A stretch of 64,000 nt of DNA from Fomitopsis serialis (taxonomy: Eukaryota > Basidiomycota > Agaricomycetes > Polyporales > Fomitopsidaceae). Of this stretch, positions 34,712 to 47,035 are shown one piece after another. The DNA lies in assembly GCF_022376445.1 (NCBI RefSeq), contig NW_025955092.1, positions 54,137-118,136 on the forward strand. Reading direction: 5' to 3'. Position 1 is the stretch's first letter, and each line of letters starts with the position of its first letter. The position numbers were made by a program, and so were the translations under genes. A model generated the notes under the pieces. It was not told the origin of the DNA and made no database searches. It was given only the letters and a program-made list of their open reading frames with translations.

Positions 34712-36046
34712 CTATGGGTCGGTCGGTGAGAGGCCTCGGTCTTTTCTTGTCGCGTGAACGAGCAGATCCTTGCCCTTGATCCACCGCACGAACCAGTCGC
34801 CAAGGGTGACGCCCCAAAGCATGTCGAAGTACGCGGCACCTTTACTCTGCACGCCGCCGGATCGTCAGCAATCGTGTCATGCATCCCCGAACAGCTACGA
34901 CTCACCCTGCCGATAGGAATGAGAATAATTTCCGTACTCCCCTTGTATGCCCTCGTCTGTGGCCGTCCTTCGAGGAAGCTCACGACGTTTGGGGCGCAGA
35001 TGTCCGCATGTACTGGGTACTTCATCCCCTGCTTCTGCTCGTTCCAATCCGTGATGTCGCCCACTGCGAACACACCCGGATGCCCCACGACTTCGAAGGT
35101 CGGCTTGACCTTCACCAGCCGCCGCTCGTCCAGTGCGTCCAGCCCGAGCGACGCGATCCACGCAGTGTTCGGCCGAGGGCCAAATGTCGGGACAATCAGG
35201 TCGGCGGTGGGAATCGACATGCCGGAACGTGTGGTGAGGCCGACGGTGCCGTATTCAGGAATATAGTCGGTGAGTTCGGAAAAGACCATCTCGATTCGGC
35301 GTGCCTTGCAGCGACGCTCCATCTCTTTCCGGTACTTCGCCGGATAAGTAGCGTTGAGAAGCATGTCGTCTGCTTGTACCAGGGTGATCTTCTTGTTCTG
35401 AGTGACAGAACGAGACGGCGATCTGAGAAACAATGTGGCGGATCAACTCCAGAGTGAACACTTACAGGGTAGATGTCTCTGAGTTCTCCAGCAGTCTCTG
35501 TAGCCCAACGTCAGAGCTTCCAGATGTTGAATGGGGCAACAGAGACGCACCAATACCGACAGCGCCACCACCAATGAGTACTACGTGATCTGCCTGTTCG
35601 TATCGCTTCCGCCAGTGGATGATGTGTTCGTGCATGTCCTCGCGTGTGTACGGGAAGTCGAGCGGACCGGACCACAGAAAGCCGCACGCGAGAATGAGCG
35701 CAGCGTACTGAATCCTTCCCCCGCTCTCCAGGACGATCTCTCCACCCTCTCCCCGCACCTTCTCGTCGATCGCTGTCACCCTGTCGACGACCAACCGGCC
35801 GTTGCCATTGATGAACAGTTTATCGTAGCTCATGAGGGCGAAGTGCTCGTATTCGCCCTCCTCGCTGATCGTCATGCGTGCGCCGGCGAGGAGGTGCACG
35901 GCGAATGGCCGTTCGTTGACGAGGATCAGATTATACTTCCGCGGGTCGAGCGTGCCTGAGAGGTTCCGCGCGACGAGCGCGCCGGCATGTCCGCCACCGA
36001 CTACGATGACGTTCTGCTTGCCGTTCCAGTTCTCCTTCCAATGCAT
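34712..36046 (-). CDS. AIF/AMID-like FAD-dependent pyridine nucleotide oxidoreductase
   Basis: Two-dinucleotide-binding flavoprotein of the AIF-like (AMID/FSP1, type II NADH dehydrogenase-like) group, which transfers electrons from NAD(P)H to quinone-type acceptors. Four exons (35551-36046, 35466-35497, 34906-35397, 34712-34846) give 384 residues. The FAD-binding motif GGGHAG is at 17-22, the NAD(P)-binding motif GGGAVGIE at 159-166, and the second FAD motif GVFAVGD at 284-290. The 32-base exon 2 (ETAGELRDIYP) completes the NAD-binding helix. The C-terminus (YFDMLWGVTLGDWFVRWIKGKDL) may be a membrane-associating amphipathic end. No mitochondrial presequence is evident. Which quinone or cellular membrane it serves is unknown. 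Confidence 0.9.
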
Positions 36047-39000
36047 GTGGGGCAACAAGTCCAGCTGGCGGGTGTTGGGGACGGGAGGCGGAGAGAGGGG
36101 GGAGAACAGGAATCAAGTCAGAGACCTGATCCAGGCGAGAAGGCGATATACAAGCTGCGGGCACGACAGGCACGCTGATGCGGTGGACACACCATCTTAT
36201 ACGAGCGCTGGAGGAACGTCTCGCCCGTTAAGGGACGCGGGAGATCGCATGTGCAAGATGTGATCGAGAGGCGCCCACGTGGACGCTCGGTAGCAACTTA
36301 CACCATACTTGCCTAGACTTGTCTTCGGTTCGACAGTGACGACGCAGTAGCAAGCGGTGGGCTTCGGCGAGTCACCTATGACCAACGATGCCATACTTGC
36401 GAACTGTCTGCGTGCACGGAGATGAAAGTAATTCTGAGCGCCATATCCGCGAGCTTGAAACGGTTGATATGGGTTAGTGGGAGATCCATGTATCAGCCAG
36501 GCCCGTCCTGTAGACGCGTGTCTGTTGCGCGTGAAAACTCACCCAGAAGTGGTATCTAGGAAGATTCCTCAACCAGTCCGTTGCGATAGATATGTAAGTG
36601 ACCACGGGACCGAACCTGGAAAGATCGCACCGAGCCCGTGAGCCCGCCTTTCAGCATGATTGGAATGACAATCTGACCTTGGCGAATTCTCTCAACAACG
36701 ACCGGCTCCACTCGGCGCCGACTGTGCTGTGGCAAAACGTCTCACTTGACGTTGAAACGACACTGAAACCTGCATGTCTGTTCAGCAAACTCTTGCCCAC
36801 TATGCACCGCGTTGGGCTGTGAGTCTAAACGCGCACACCTGAGCGAAACTAAACGAAATACCTACAGCCCGGTCGGCGGATCACAGAGCCCGTCTGGGAG
36901 GCGCGCGCAGTACATAACACCTGCTACGAATTGATCGAATTGCGTAGAATGGTGCATCGCTTCACAGTCGCCATTTTCCAATGTGCGACCCTGTACGACC
37001 TCGGATCAGGACGGCCACAAGAGAGAGATAATGGAGCGGCGAGGCCCCTAAGATGCTCGCATATTGATGATCAGCGAATCGAACGCTAAAGGTCGGTGTG
37101 CATCCGATATGCGTCATCCAACGCATCGTACTAGGAGGGCATCACATCACGTCTGAAGATCTAACAGATTAATTTTGGCTCGATGATCAGGGATGCTTGA
37201 CACGAACAGCGAGGGAGCTCAAAGAGAACGGCGACAGCGGGCCGGCCAGTGGAACTAGTGGAAGCAATTGGTCAGGCTTTGGATCAAGAACATCATACTC
37301 GAGCATCAAACCGGAGGTGTTCAGCGAGCAGCGTAACTTGATAGACAGCAGAGCATCGGTGAACGGACATGCACAGAGGTGGTCCTGGTGTCACGCACCT
37401 ATTCGCAGAGGTTGCGGTCTGAATCAGAAGGAAAGTACTAGTACTTGCGAAGTACTCACGACGATACGATCGAAGTGCGGGGAGCGGCCGATGGCATCTG
37501 CAGATTCTCGTACCGCGGCAGCGACTGGCAGCGATATGTGCGCCGCGCTCGCGTGCCTTGAGTCCTTCCCCTCTAACGCAGTGTCCGCGCCGATCTGAAA
37601 CAGAGGTCGTCCTTGCTGACTCAGAACTCGTCTCATCGCTGGCGCCAGCTGAGACATCCAAGTCGTTTGACAGGTCCGAGTCCCCTTACGCCCACACATC
37701 GACATCGAACACTTCCACCGAACGCCTTCATCTGTCGTCGATTCTATGTGGCACCGAAACCACAGCGCCAAGGGCTTCACGGCAGCGACCTGGCCCACAT
37801 ATCTGTTAAGCATACATGACAGTTTCGGCCGTCAGTCAGTGAGCAGCACATCCTTGAATATTTGAATTCTGTCATCGTACCAAACGCTGACCAAATCATT
37901 CGGCGACATTGTCGACAGCAGCCATTGGGCATGCCGAGGTCTTTCTTTGCTCGATGCGAAGCCGTCGGAGGGAGAGTTCTGAATGTCGGACGTGAAACAG
38001 GCTAATACGTTGGTCTCTGGCAAGCGGCAGTGGTGGCCAGGTGGCGGCGGCAGTGGCGTTCCAGCGTCGGCGCCCAAAGTACACTATTGCCGCTTCGGGC
38101 AATCCCACCTCTAGCATGGCCATTCACCGCCGCGTCTGCAAGTATCAGGTTTGTATGTCGATATGACGCTGTGCCGTGGCGGGTCAGGGCGAGTCGCGCG
38201 ACCGGGTGCAATATGTAACGCCCTTTCAGGTCTGCAGGCTTCCATGCCACTGCTTGCGCCATTTCAGACGGGATGAGGCTGATGGACAGACTGTCGCCCG
38301 CTCAATGTGTCGATGCGCTGCTAGTGCCCGTGGACTGGACGTCTCCGAATAGAAGGCTTATATTATGGTGCGTGATGAAATTTGCCGCCATCTGTCGCTG
38401 AGGTACGCATAGGGGAGCAGCGGTTGGCCGTGCCAGCGAGGCTTAATCTTGCCGGGCACAGTGATGCTGAGCATTCTTCGACACCGTAAGGTTATTGCTA
38501 CACTGTCGAATCGTCGAATCGAACGCATTAATCCCTGGTGAGTACTCTGACATCATATGACTCAAAACAGTGTACACTACGGTGCATCCAATGAGTGCCA
38601 GTGTGTATGCACAGAACCACACGTTTCCGGAGGTTGTTTATCATAAGGCGCGAGCAACAACTTGAAGCATCTTCCTCGTCGTAAGTGTGACCAACATTGT
38701 TCCAGACCGTGCTTCTCGTAACCTCGTTTCAACCACCTAGGACCCACTAGAGACCACAATCATGTTACGCTTGGAACTCGCCATCGCTCCCTCGAGCAGT
38801 CTCGGGTCACTGGTCCCCAACTCCCATCATATGCTGAACCACGTACGCGTCCTGCCAAAGTGACGAACACACCGCTGACAGCTTATTAAGGGTGTCCCAG
38901 AAAATTCCCCCCTTACTGTCCCTCCGCTGACACGACCAAGCGATATCGATGAAGGGTGGTACATCAGTGGTCGTTCAGTCAGCTGCGCAAGTGGGTTGTC

Positions 39001-40003
39001 GTTCTCATCATCTTCACGCCCATCCCCCGACAGATGCAAACTCAAATTCTGAGCGCTGATATCATGATATCCGATCCGTCAACGCGCGAGCAAAATCCCC
39101 GCATCCGCTCCGCCAAAAGACCTAGCCGTAGCTGAGGGTCTCCTCAGCTCATCCACGTAGACCGACTTACCCACGGTCAGACACACGCAGACGTCAACGT
39201 TTCAACAACAGCCGTTGACCGTCGGTCCGGATTCTGACGCACATACCGGGCCCATGGGGTATTCCCCGCAGCTGCGAACATCGATATCCAAGAGCCATGA
39301 ATAGAACATGACGGTGAGAGCGACCGCACACTTGCGGGATCCTATTACAGTGATCCTCCACGCACGTCAGCCCTACCCGTGTCCAACGCTGCGCGAAAGC
39401 CAGTCAGCAACCACGCACGTCCACTCCGGTCCGGCACCCACCCAGCATATCTCAACTGAAGAGAGGGAACAGCAGATACTATCAAGTAGTTGAGGGTGTA
39501 AGGTACAGGAGGGACCCGTCTAGACACGGCCGCTCGGGCGTACTAGGTGGTGAGTAGTAGGTAGTACGCACTATGCTAAGTATGCAGAGGCCACCACGGC
39601 TGTTGCGTGGATGCATGTAAGAAAACTGAGGAAAGGAAAGGAAGTGAACCGCGTCGCGGGAAAGTGCAGCTGTCCTGGTAGGTATCAGTGTGGCAGTACT
39701 AGTGTTGGGGAAGAGCGGAAGGTAGGCAAGCAACAACTTCTCTGTGGTAGGATGGGGAGTGCGGGGTGTTATGCATGCGGAGTTCGATGAGGGGTAATGA
39801 GGTGTGCAGCGTGTAGTGGAGCAATGCAAGTGATGGTAAATGAAGAGTCCACAAGGTAATGACGCATGTGAAGGGAGGGTAAAGGGGAGGACGAAGAGCC
39901 GAGGGCGGGGAGGGAGGGAGCATCGCTATGTACATTTTGGCCGCCCTTCACGGCCGCAGACGCGCCCAATACAAGGTTGAGCGCACGGACCCGAGTAGAT
40001 GGG
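36047..40003. other. 4-kb stretch without a supported gene
   Basis: Many short open frames on both strands (up to about 133 codons, for example 37197-37598) but no domain, no consistent exon chain and no tandem repeat. The proximal 200 bp upstream of 36046 are the oxidoreductase promoter, and the last few hundred bases before 40004 are the 3' region of the proline-rich gene. It could contain decayed mobile DNA that I cannot identify. Confidence 0.45.
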
Positions 40004-41977
40004 TCATCTCGTCCGCTCCCCCTTCCCCTCCTCCTCGCCCACCCCCTCCACAACGGTAAGCCCCTCAATCTCCGCTTCCAGCGCCCAGGCATCCCCGTCA
40101 TCCATGTCTGGTGGGACAATCACGCTCGTCTTCTCCAAGGCAACTGCATTCCTCTCCGCAACAGTCACCACCTCCCTCAACTCCCTCGGCACGAAAGGCG
40201 ACCCCCCAACGCCGGGGCTCGGCGGGTAAAGCGAGAACGGGCTCGGCGGGGCGAGCGCAGGGCTCGGGAGCGCCGCGAGCTTCATCTTCTTCAGCGCCAT
40301 GCTCGCCGGCGCCTGCATCTGCATCCGCATCCCCAGCGGCAGCCTGCTCAGTCCCAGATTCATCCCCAACCCCGCACCGACGCGCGCTGCCGCCTCAGGC
40401 TCTTCCGGGGCGCCATAATGGCCGACGTCCACCTCAGGGTAGATCGAGCTCAGCGGCGGCGTCTGCCCCGCGGACGACGACGTCAGCCGCGCCGCGAAGT
40501 ACTCGTACTCCGCCAGCGCCGGGCGCGCGTGGCCCCCAAATGCATGGCTGCGTCCGCGTGCACCGGCTTCGTCGCCGTCCTGGTCCTGGTCCGTGTCCCC
40601 GTCGTGCTCGTCCGTGTCGCTCTCGGACGCGGAGCTCAGCGCGGGCGTGGAAAGGTCCGTCGGCGATAGTGCGCGCGCCGGGAGGTCGTTATAACCGTCC
40701 GATTCGTCTGTCTCTCCGTCTGGCGAGACGTCCAACGGGCTGTCTGAGCCTGAAGCGGCGGATGTCACTGACAGAGCTGACGCGGGGGTTGGCGGGGACG
40801 GTGACGGCTCTGGGATGGGAGCGAGGGTCGGTGTTGGTGCGAGCTCAGACTCGGGCTCCATAGCGCCCTCTGTCTCGGACGCAGGCTCTGGACGCGGCTC
40901 TGGAAGCGAGGGCGGGAGTGCGGATGGTGGTGAGGGCGGGGCGACGAGCGGGAGGAAGGTCATGTTCATTCGCTGCTGAGATGCTGTCAGCCGTACCGGT
41001 TCTGTAGGAGGTGGCGGCGGGGAGGCGGGCTGGACGGGTAGAAGCGGGATGAACGAGAAGGAGGGTAGGCGGCGGCGGACAGGTGGCGGAGATGTGGCGG
41101 TCGGTGTCGATGGGGATGATATGGGAGAAGGCGAGATGGAGTGTGACGGCGACAAAGGGAAGGGTAGCGAGGGAGGAGGCGAACTCGAAGGAGGTGCAGG
41201 CGGCGTCTGCACGGGAGAAGGTTGTGGCGGAGGTGATAGAGTTGGTTGCGGTGATGGTGAGTCGACCCTGGCGATGGGTTCGGACTCTGCGAGCAGCTCT
41301 GGACTCGAAGGTTCGGGCTCGGGCGGGGTGTCGAGCAGCGGTAGCAGCCGGATGGGGACGGCGTCGAGGTAGGGGAGGATGTCCGGGTCGAGATCCGCGC
41401 ACGGCGTCGGGGTGGTGCCGCGGTTCTTCCACTTTGATGGCGTGTGGCTGGGCTGGGCTGCGAAGCGGGAGACCGGGAAGGGTCTGGACGAGGACGCGGC
41501 GGCGGTGTAGGCGGTGGGGAGGGAGGTCGTGAACGGCTGGCGGTAGGTGGGGGGCGGGGCAGGGCGGGGGAGGGAGAGGCGGAGCTGTTTGAGTTCGAGG
41601 ACGTCTCTGCGGGCGGGGCGTGAGCAGCTGCTTTGAGGGTGCAGAGTCGCAGAGGTGCCTGTCCGGCTGCGCGCCCGGCCAGCTGCATGATGCGGGCCAT
41701 GACGTCGCTCCGCACGCTGCGAGCCGGATTAGGCAGGCACGGACACCGGGCGTGCATGACTCGGATCGCGCAAGGGAACAGACACTCACTCGTAGGATAG
41801 CTTCGGGGTCACCGGCGCGGGCGAACGGTCCCACTCGTCCACCTCGAAGACCTCTTCCAGGTCGTCGTCCGCGCAGAACGACACTGTCTTCTGCAGCTGT
41901 GGCCGCTCGCCCGGCGAGGGTGGCGCAGACGCGTACGGCGAGTACGGCGGACTCGGGCTCTTCAGGCAGCTCTTCAT
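40004..41977 (-). CDS. Proline/serine-rich protein with a KTVSF PP1-docking-like motif
   Basis: Two exons, 41790-41977 and 40004-41606 (183-bp intron), give 596 residues. The N-terminus MKSCLKSPSPPYSPY leads to KTVSFCADDDLEEVFEVDEWDRSP at about residues 30-53, where KTVSF fits the RVxF consensus that binds protein phosphatase 1 (inference). WKNRGTTPTPCADLDPDILPYLDAVPIRLLPLL follows early in exon 2 and looks like a conserved segment. Most of the rest is low-complexity Pro, Ser, Ala and Glu with a strongly acidic stretch (SESDTDEHDGDTDQDQDGDE). Further ordered-looking blocks are RLTASQQRMNMTFLPL and PFVPRELREVVTVAERNAV. It could be a phosphatase regulator. No enzymatic domain is recognised. Confidence 0.75.
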
Positions 41978-43681
41978 CGCGTGCGTCGTCCGCGTGTGGA
42001 GGATAGGTAGGGATGCAGGGTCTAGATGCGCTAGCGGGAGTGCGGATCGTCTAGAGTGGAAAATTGAACTCGGAGCACTGCGGGTCTAGGAGTGTGTCGT
42101 GTGCGCGTCGCGGGTCGTCGCGATGGCCGTCTAGAATGCTGGCGGGTGTGCGGGGGCGTCGAGTGAGCGGTGCGGGGTGGGCGAGGGAGATATAGGGCGG
42201 CGGCCGGGTGAGCGGGAGGGAAAAGGTCGCCCCTCTGCCCGCCACGTGAGCGCCAAAGAGGGCGATCCCGGAACGCCCGCGTTTGTCGCGACGGAGCCTT
42301 GACGGAGCCCGCCCCGCCTCCTCGCGCTTGTCGGCGCCCAGTCCCCTTGACGTCGCCGGCCATGTCTTCTCCCTCCCCTTCGTCCCCCGCTGCCTCGTCC
42401 CGCTGCCTCTTTCTCCCTCTCTATCCCTCTATGCAGTCGCTCGCCGGTGCGTTCCTCAGGCACATACACGAATATCAGCTCCGTGCGCCATATTTGCTTC
42501 CGCCCTCCTGCTTCCGGAAGCTCACTTGCGCTGCCAAAACGCGTCGAACCGCGCTCATGCGTGTCGCCCCTCGTGTTTCCCTTGGACGTAAACAGCTGAG
42601 GCGCGATAGGCACGAGGGGGCGCTGGACGGTCAGGCGGGGCGGATCTAAGCGTTTCGTGTACCAGTGCGTGCGGTATATGATGCTATCTATGTAGCTCTT
42701 TCATTTCGCGGAATTGACGCTGTTGGCCACTGGCGCAGGTGTCGCGCACTGCGCGTAAGGTGTGTCACATCGCGTTGCTGTTCGTTCGAGCCGCAGGCAC
42801 GCCGTCGCGTGGGCCAAACCTCTGCCGTCAGACAGCTTGTAAATATTGTCATCGCGACTTTTACTCCGTACTGCGTTCGAGGTACTTGTCCGGGCTCAGG
42901 ATGTTCCAGTCCGCGCCTCCAACGCGCTTTGGACAATCGATGGACCGCTCATGCTTGAGTTCTTTCGGCCCTCTGTGGGCTCCATGTCGCAAGCATGAGA
43001 ATCTGGATGGCTCCCGGACACCGTCGTGTCTTCCACCACTCGCAGATTACATCCACCAGGCCGAATCGCTTAGTTAGGCTGTCGCGGGATCCAGCTGCAC
43101 GGAGACCCCATTTTCCTCCGCCACATAGGTCAGGAGCATGGGACGCTCGAGAAGTCCGTGCGGCGAACAGGCGCAAGTGACGCACCGCAAATACCAGGTA
43201 AGTTTACCCTTCTGCGACCTACGCGTCATACGCTGAATGGCCTGCCGCGCAGGACTTGCGGGAGACGCGCGGGGTGTTTCTGAGTAGCGGGTGTATCCGC
43301 CACGCCGAGTCGAGAATGGGCATGTACAAAGGGATGCGGCAGGATGAGATATGGACGTCATGATTCGTTAGAGACGAGGAATCTCACTCGTTGACAAGTA
43401 TTTAATGTATGATCCGGTGTGTACGTTACGCAGAAGGCGATAGTCATCCCTATTTCTTTCAACATCGTAATAGGCAGGAGGTAACAGACGGCGGAGTGAT
43501 GACCGCCAGGGTTGGTCTCAATCTGAGTGAACAAGTTCGTGCAATGGGCTCTAGACGGGATCAGACAGTCAGGGATCCAGCCATGAACAAACGGCGCGAA
43601 CCAAGACATTCATTCTGCTACGAACGGCCATATACGACAAATTACGAGATGCTCGATCTCGGGAACGACGACGGAACAGAA
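41978..43681. other. Intergenic, 1.7 kb
   Basis: Upstream of the proline-rich gene (minus) and ending at repeat copy D. Plus-strand frames around 42283-42649 are Ser/Pro/Arg-rich and overlap the presumed promoter, so I do not call them. A TATA-like box for the minus-strand gene is annotated separately. Confidence 0.45.
42189..42194 (-). promoter_or_regulatory. Possible TATA box of the proline-rich gene
   Basis: Read on the minus strand, TATATC in the context CCCTATATCTCC lies about 210 bp upstream of the start codon at 41977. It is followed by C/T-rich sequence. Position and composition only. Confidence 0.3.
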
Positions 43682-45720
43682 ATTACTCATCATCGACTTC
43701 GGCGCGAGTTGGTTTCCCCCCGCACGAGTGCGAGGGTACTTATCCCGAGGACCACGTAAAGGTCCGCGCCCGGATGAGCACCGCGTCCCCGCGGTGCCCG
43801 CCCGCCCTCGGGTGGCCCAACTTGCTGCTCTTGCACTAGACGCAGCCATGTCCTTGTGGCGCTTGACCCTTCGCTCTTGCCAGACCCCTTGAAGCCAGCC
43901 CAGTGAGTTTCTTACGGCGCTTGACCCTTCGCTCTTGCCAGACCCCTTGAAGCTAGCTCCCATGACTTTCTTGCGGCGCTTGACCCTTCACTCAAAACCG
44001 AGCTCTTGAGGCTAGCCAATCGGCGCTTGACCCTTCGCTCGTTCGAGCTCCCTTGAGGCCAGCCTCCTTTACCTTGCGGCGCTTGACCCTTCGCCCGACG
44101 TCGGGCTCTTGACGCAGCCCCCACTTCCGGCGTTTGACGAATCACACACATGTTGCTGTGTGTGATCATATCTTCTCTTACGATCCATTGGGCACTTGAC
44201 GTACGTATGGTAGTGAGTAGGGGACGTGCGAGACGACGAGCGTGCAGACGTACCATTCTCCCAACGGATATCGCCGCCGAGTTTACTTTACTCGGACGCA
44301 ACAGGTCGAATAGGCGGAGCAGGCGCAGACGAGGACATGACAGACAAGAGAAACGCACGCAGTCAGGAGGGCAAGCGCCTTAAGTATCCCGGTGGCTGAC
44401 AGGGCGGCTGGTCGAACTTGCGACGCGTCGGTGGCGTAGGCTGACAGTCGATGAACGCCACCCGATGTCGCGTGTGGCTGGCAGGGACCGACGGCCAAGC
44501 TTCAACGCGACGTGGGCGTCGGTCTACGCGTCGGGTTAGATCGAGGGTGTTCGTTGGGAAGCCTGGGGCATGATAGACGTACATTTGTGAGCGACGACGC
44601 GCGCCCTCAGCTTTGTCCATGACTGGCGTCGTTGCGGCGTCGGCATCCAGAACCCGGAGCGGCTGACGAGGAGAACCACTTGAGAGCGGAGCCAGATAGT
44701 GAGCGACCAAGAAGCGCGGGCGGGAGGCATCCTGGAGAGGGGGGGAGGAAGAGTCGTCGCGGTTGAGTGGCAAAAGAGCGAGCATCGACGTCCCTTTATA
44801 CGTTTGGCCCGAGTGGCACAAAGGGCACGAACACGTGGGTGTCGCATCCGCGAGGCCAGTCCGGTCCGCAGCGTGGTCCGTGATACGAGGGCGTTTTCCG
44901 CATTTGGGTGTTTGTGGGTCCACCTCGAAGAGAAAGCAATCGCTGGAAAGGGCGAGACTATGGTCAGCGCCATGCGGACGACGGGCATGATCACAGCTGA
45001 TGCGCACGATATGCCTGATTGGTGTACTCCGCGGCGGACACGAGTAGGAAACGGGGCGAGAAGGCGAAAGCGATTCTAGTGCGGCACAGGACAAAGCATC
45101 CCTGGGTGGATAGCCTGGTAACACGGTGAGTCAAGGACTCCGCATCAGGGCGAGCGAGACGGCAGCGCGACGTAGATGATGTTCCGCGACGTACTGCAAG
45201 AACTGGGAATAGAAATAGCAACAAACTTTCAGACAGACAGCGACGCTCGGACTCAAGGACTTTAGCTATTACTAGTCTGGTGAAGTGAGTACATGCGTTC
45301 AAGCAGAGACTTCGGTCCACTGCGTATCCATCAGCGCAAGTTCCAGCGAGCACATTGATGTTTTGTTGCTCTGTAAGCTATAGGGTTGATAACGAGAGTC
45401 GAGGATAACGACATACAATGAGCCTTACACCAGTGGCAGTCGCCGAGACTCGAAATTCATAGCGTCACGTTGTCGGCGGTCGCCCACTGGCAAGGTGCCA
45501 TGAGATTCTAAGCTATACAAAGGGGAAACAGCAGACAAGCAAGCGGTTTCTGTGATGATGGCAGACGTCCCGTAAGCCTGAAGTCCAGTAAGTTGAGTTC
45601 AGGCTGAGGCTGACTCGGAGGCTAGGTGCCACTGCCGCGATGGTGGTGGCGTGGATCTCGATCACTGGTGGCTGTCGCGCCCCCGGTGCCACCGCGTCGA
45701 TCGTCACGGTTCTGCAGCGG
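43682..45720 (-). repeat. Repeat element copy D (inverted)
   Basis: Read on the minus strand it has the same order as copies A-C. The shared start is near 45715, CACGTG is at 44837-44832, TATAAA at 44800-44795 and the intron-like segment at 44582-44524 (GTACGT, CTAACC branch, CGTAG). Next come a shortened hairpin (TCACACACA / TGTGTGTGA, about 44165-44142), five array units (44106-43853) and a terminal hairpin 43736-43717. Its 3' tail matches copy A. The extended 5' part (44990-45720) matches copy C, including the stretch ending TTCACCAGACTAG. Confidence 0.8.
43853..44106 (-). repeat. Tandem hairpin array, copy D, 5 units
   Basis: Five cores on the minus strand. Hairpins in transcript order are GCCCGA-CG-TCGGGC, GCTCG-AA-CGAGC, CTCGG-TT-TTGAG and two of the TCT-GGCA-AGA type (GTCTGGCAAGAGC). 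One core has CCAC for CCGC, as in copy B, and one reads GCCGATTGG, deleting the CAAG end, as in unit 2 of copy C. Confidence 0.8.
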
Positions 45721-45999
45721 CAAATTGAATTACTGCTCTCTTCTTCGGATGCACGTCGCACGATGCAAGCAAAACGCCTGGCAAGGCACATCCCTGAATC
45801 TCACTGGCATCATTATACACACGAGCTATCACATTCAAAGCACACTGCAGAACCTCTTTATGAGAAACACCAGTAAATTCGACCGAGCTGTCAGAGCTTC
45901 CCAGTTCGGGCTCCTCAGACAACGTCACTCTCCCTGAATCGAAGTGTCATCTGGCACAGATCCCCTGTTCTTTTCACGCGAATGCAACAAGTTGTCAGT

Positions 46000-46788
46000 C
46001 TAGTAAATGAAAGGTACGAGCCGGTACGGAACTCTTCTCGCCCACTCATCCCAGCTCTCCCCAAACTGCTCCTTCATCAAGGTATCCTCCTGACTGCACC
46101 GCATGATCGTACTTACTCAGCCCAGCGGACGCCCGGACCCCCACGAAGACGCACGCTGCGACCACACCTGCCGGCCTGTCCAGCCACCCCACCTCCTTCG
46201 GCCACGACCCTGCACAGCAGTGTCACAGCGCGACGCCGACGGTCTGCACGCACCACCCGGTGTAGCTCGGGTGACGCACGACAGAGTACGGCCCACGCGT
46301 GCACAGCTGGTGGCCTCCTTTCACCGTCACCTGGAACGTGAAGAACCTATCCAGCGTCCGGAAACATGCGACATGGGCCGCCGCGCCGAAGACGGTGAAC
46401 GCGCATCCAGCGAGGAAGATGGACGTGGGTCGTATCCGTGCAGCTGCACCGCTTCCGTCGAGAATCAGCTTTCGAATCGGAGGACGGTCGTGCTGAACTC
46501 GCGCGCGATGAGCACGGCGGTGGTGCACCCGGCACTCGCCCATGTCATGTACTGCCAGCGTTCATCACAATGTCAGCATCGTCACAGATACGGTGTACCC
46601 GAGCGTCGCTACACCTTGACAGTGTCTCCCATCCGTCTCGCAACCCTGTTAAGTATCAGCTCCCTTGGCTTGACATCGTTTCTCACTTCGTCGTCCTTCG
46701 GCGTCGGCGTCGGTGGCGTACTCGAGCGATGGGTCATATACGCAACCACGCCCAGAAGGGTAACGTGGAATGCTGTTCGGGCTGGCAT
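46000..46788 (-). CDS. Isoprenylcysteine O-methyltransferase-like protein, reading frame uncertain
   Basis: ICMT-family enzymes methylate the C-terminal prenylcysteine of CaaX proteins in the ER membrane. On the minus strand the start MPARTAFHVTLLGVVAYMTHRS is followed by KDDEVRNDVKPRELILNRVARRMGD and a donor at about 46613. YMTWASAGCTTAVLIAREFSTTV comes next, then TSIFLAGCAFTVFGAAAHVACF and FTFQVTVKGGHQLCTRGPYSVVRHP plus SYTGW (catalytic RHPxYxG region). The last exon ends EQFGESWDEWARRVPYRLVPFIY with the stop at 46000. Between STTV and TSIF, and after the RHP exon, I could not find splice sites that keep the frame, so the gene may be damaged. It is divergent from the three-exon gene copy 3. 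Confidence 0.6.
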
Positions 46789-47035
46789 TGCCTTAAGAAC
46801 CCTTTGAACTATCGTACCGCGGCATGAAGGAGATGAATAGCGTCGACTTGGTACGAAACCTGGCGGTCTGACGACCACAAGGCTTCATACAGAAAACAGT
46901 CCGCGCGTTTTCCATCGCCTAGTCGTCGGGATCGGATAGCTGAGACCTCCAGCTCTGCCTAAGGTGCGGCACGTCGCATGATTTTCTGACACTGACCTAT
47001 GTTTCCTGACCAGGATTCCGGAACCTCTTGGGCGG

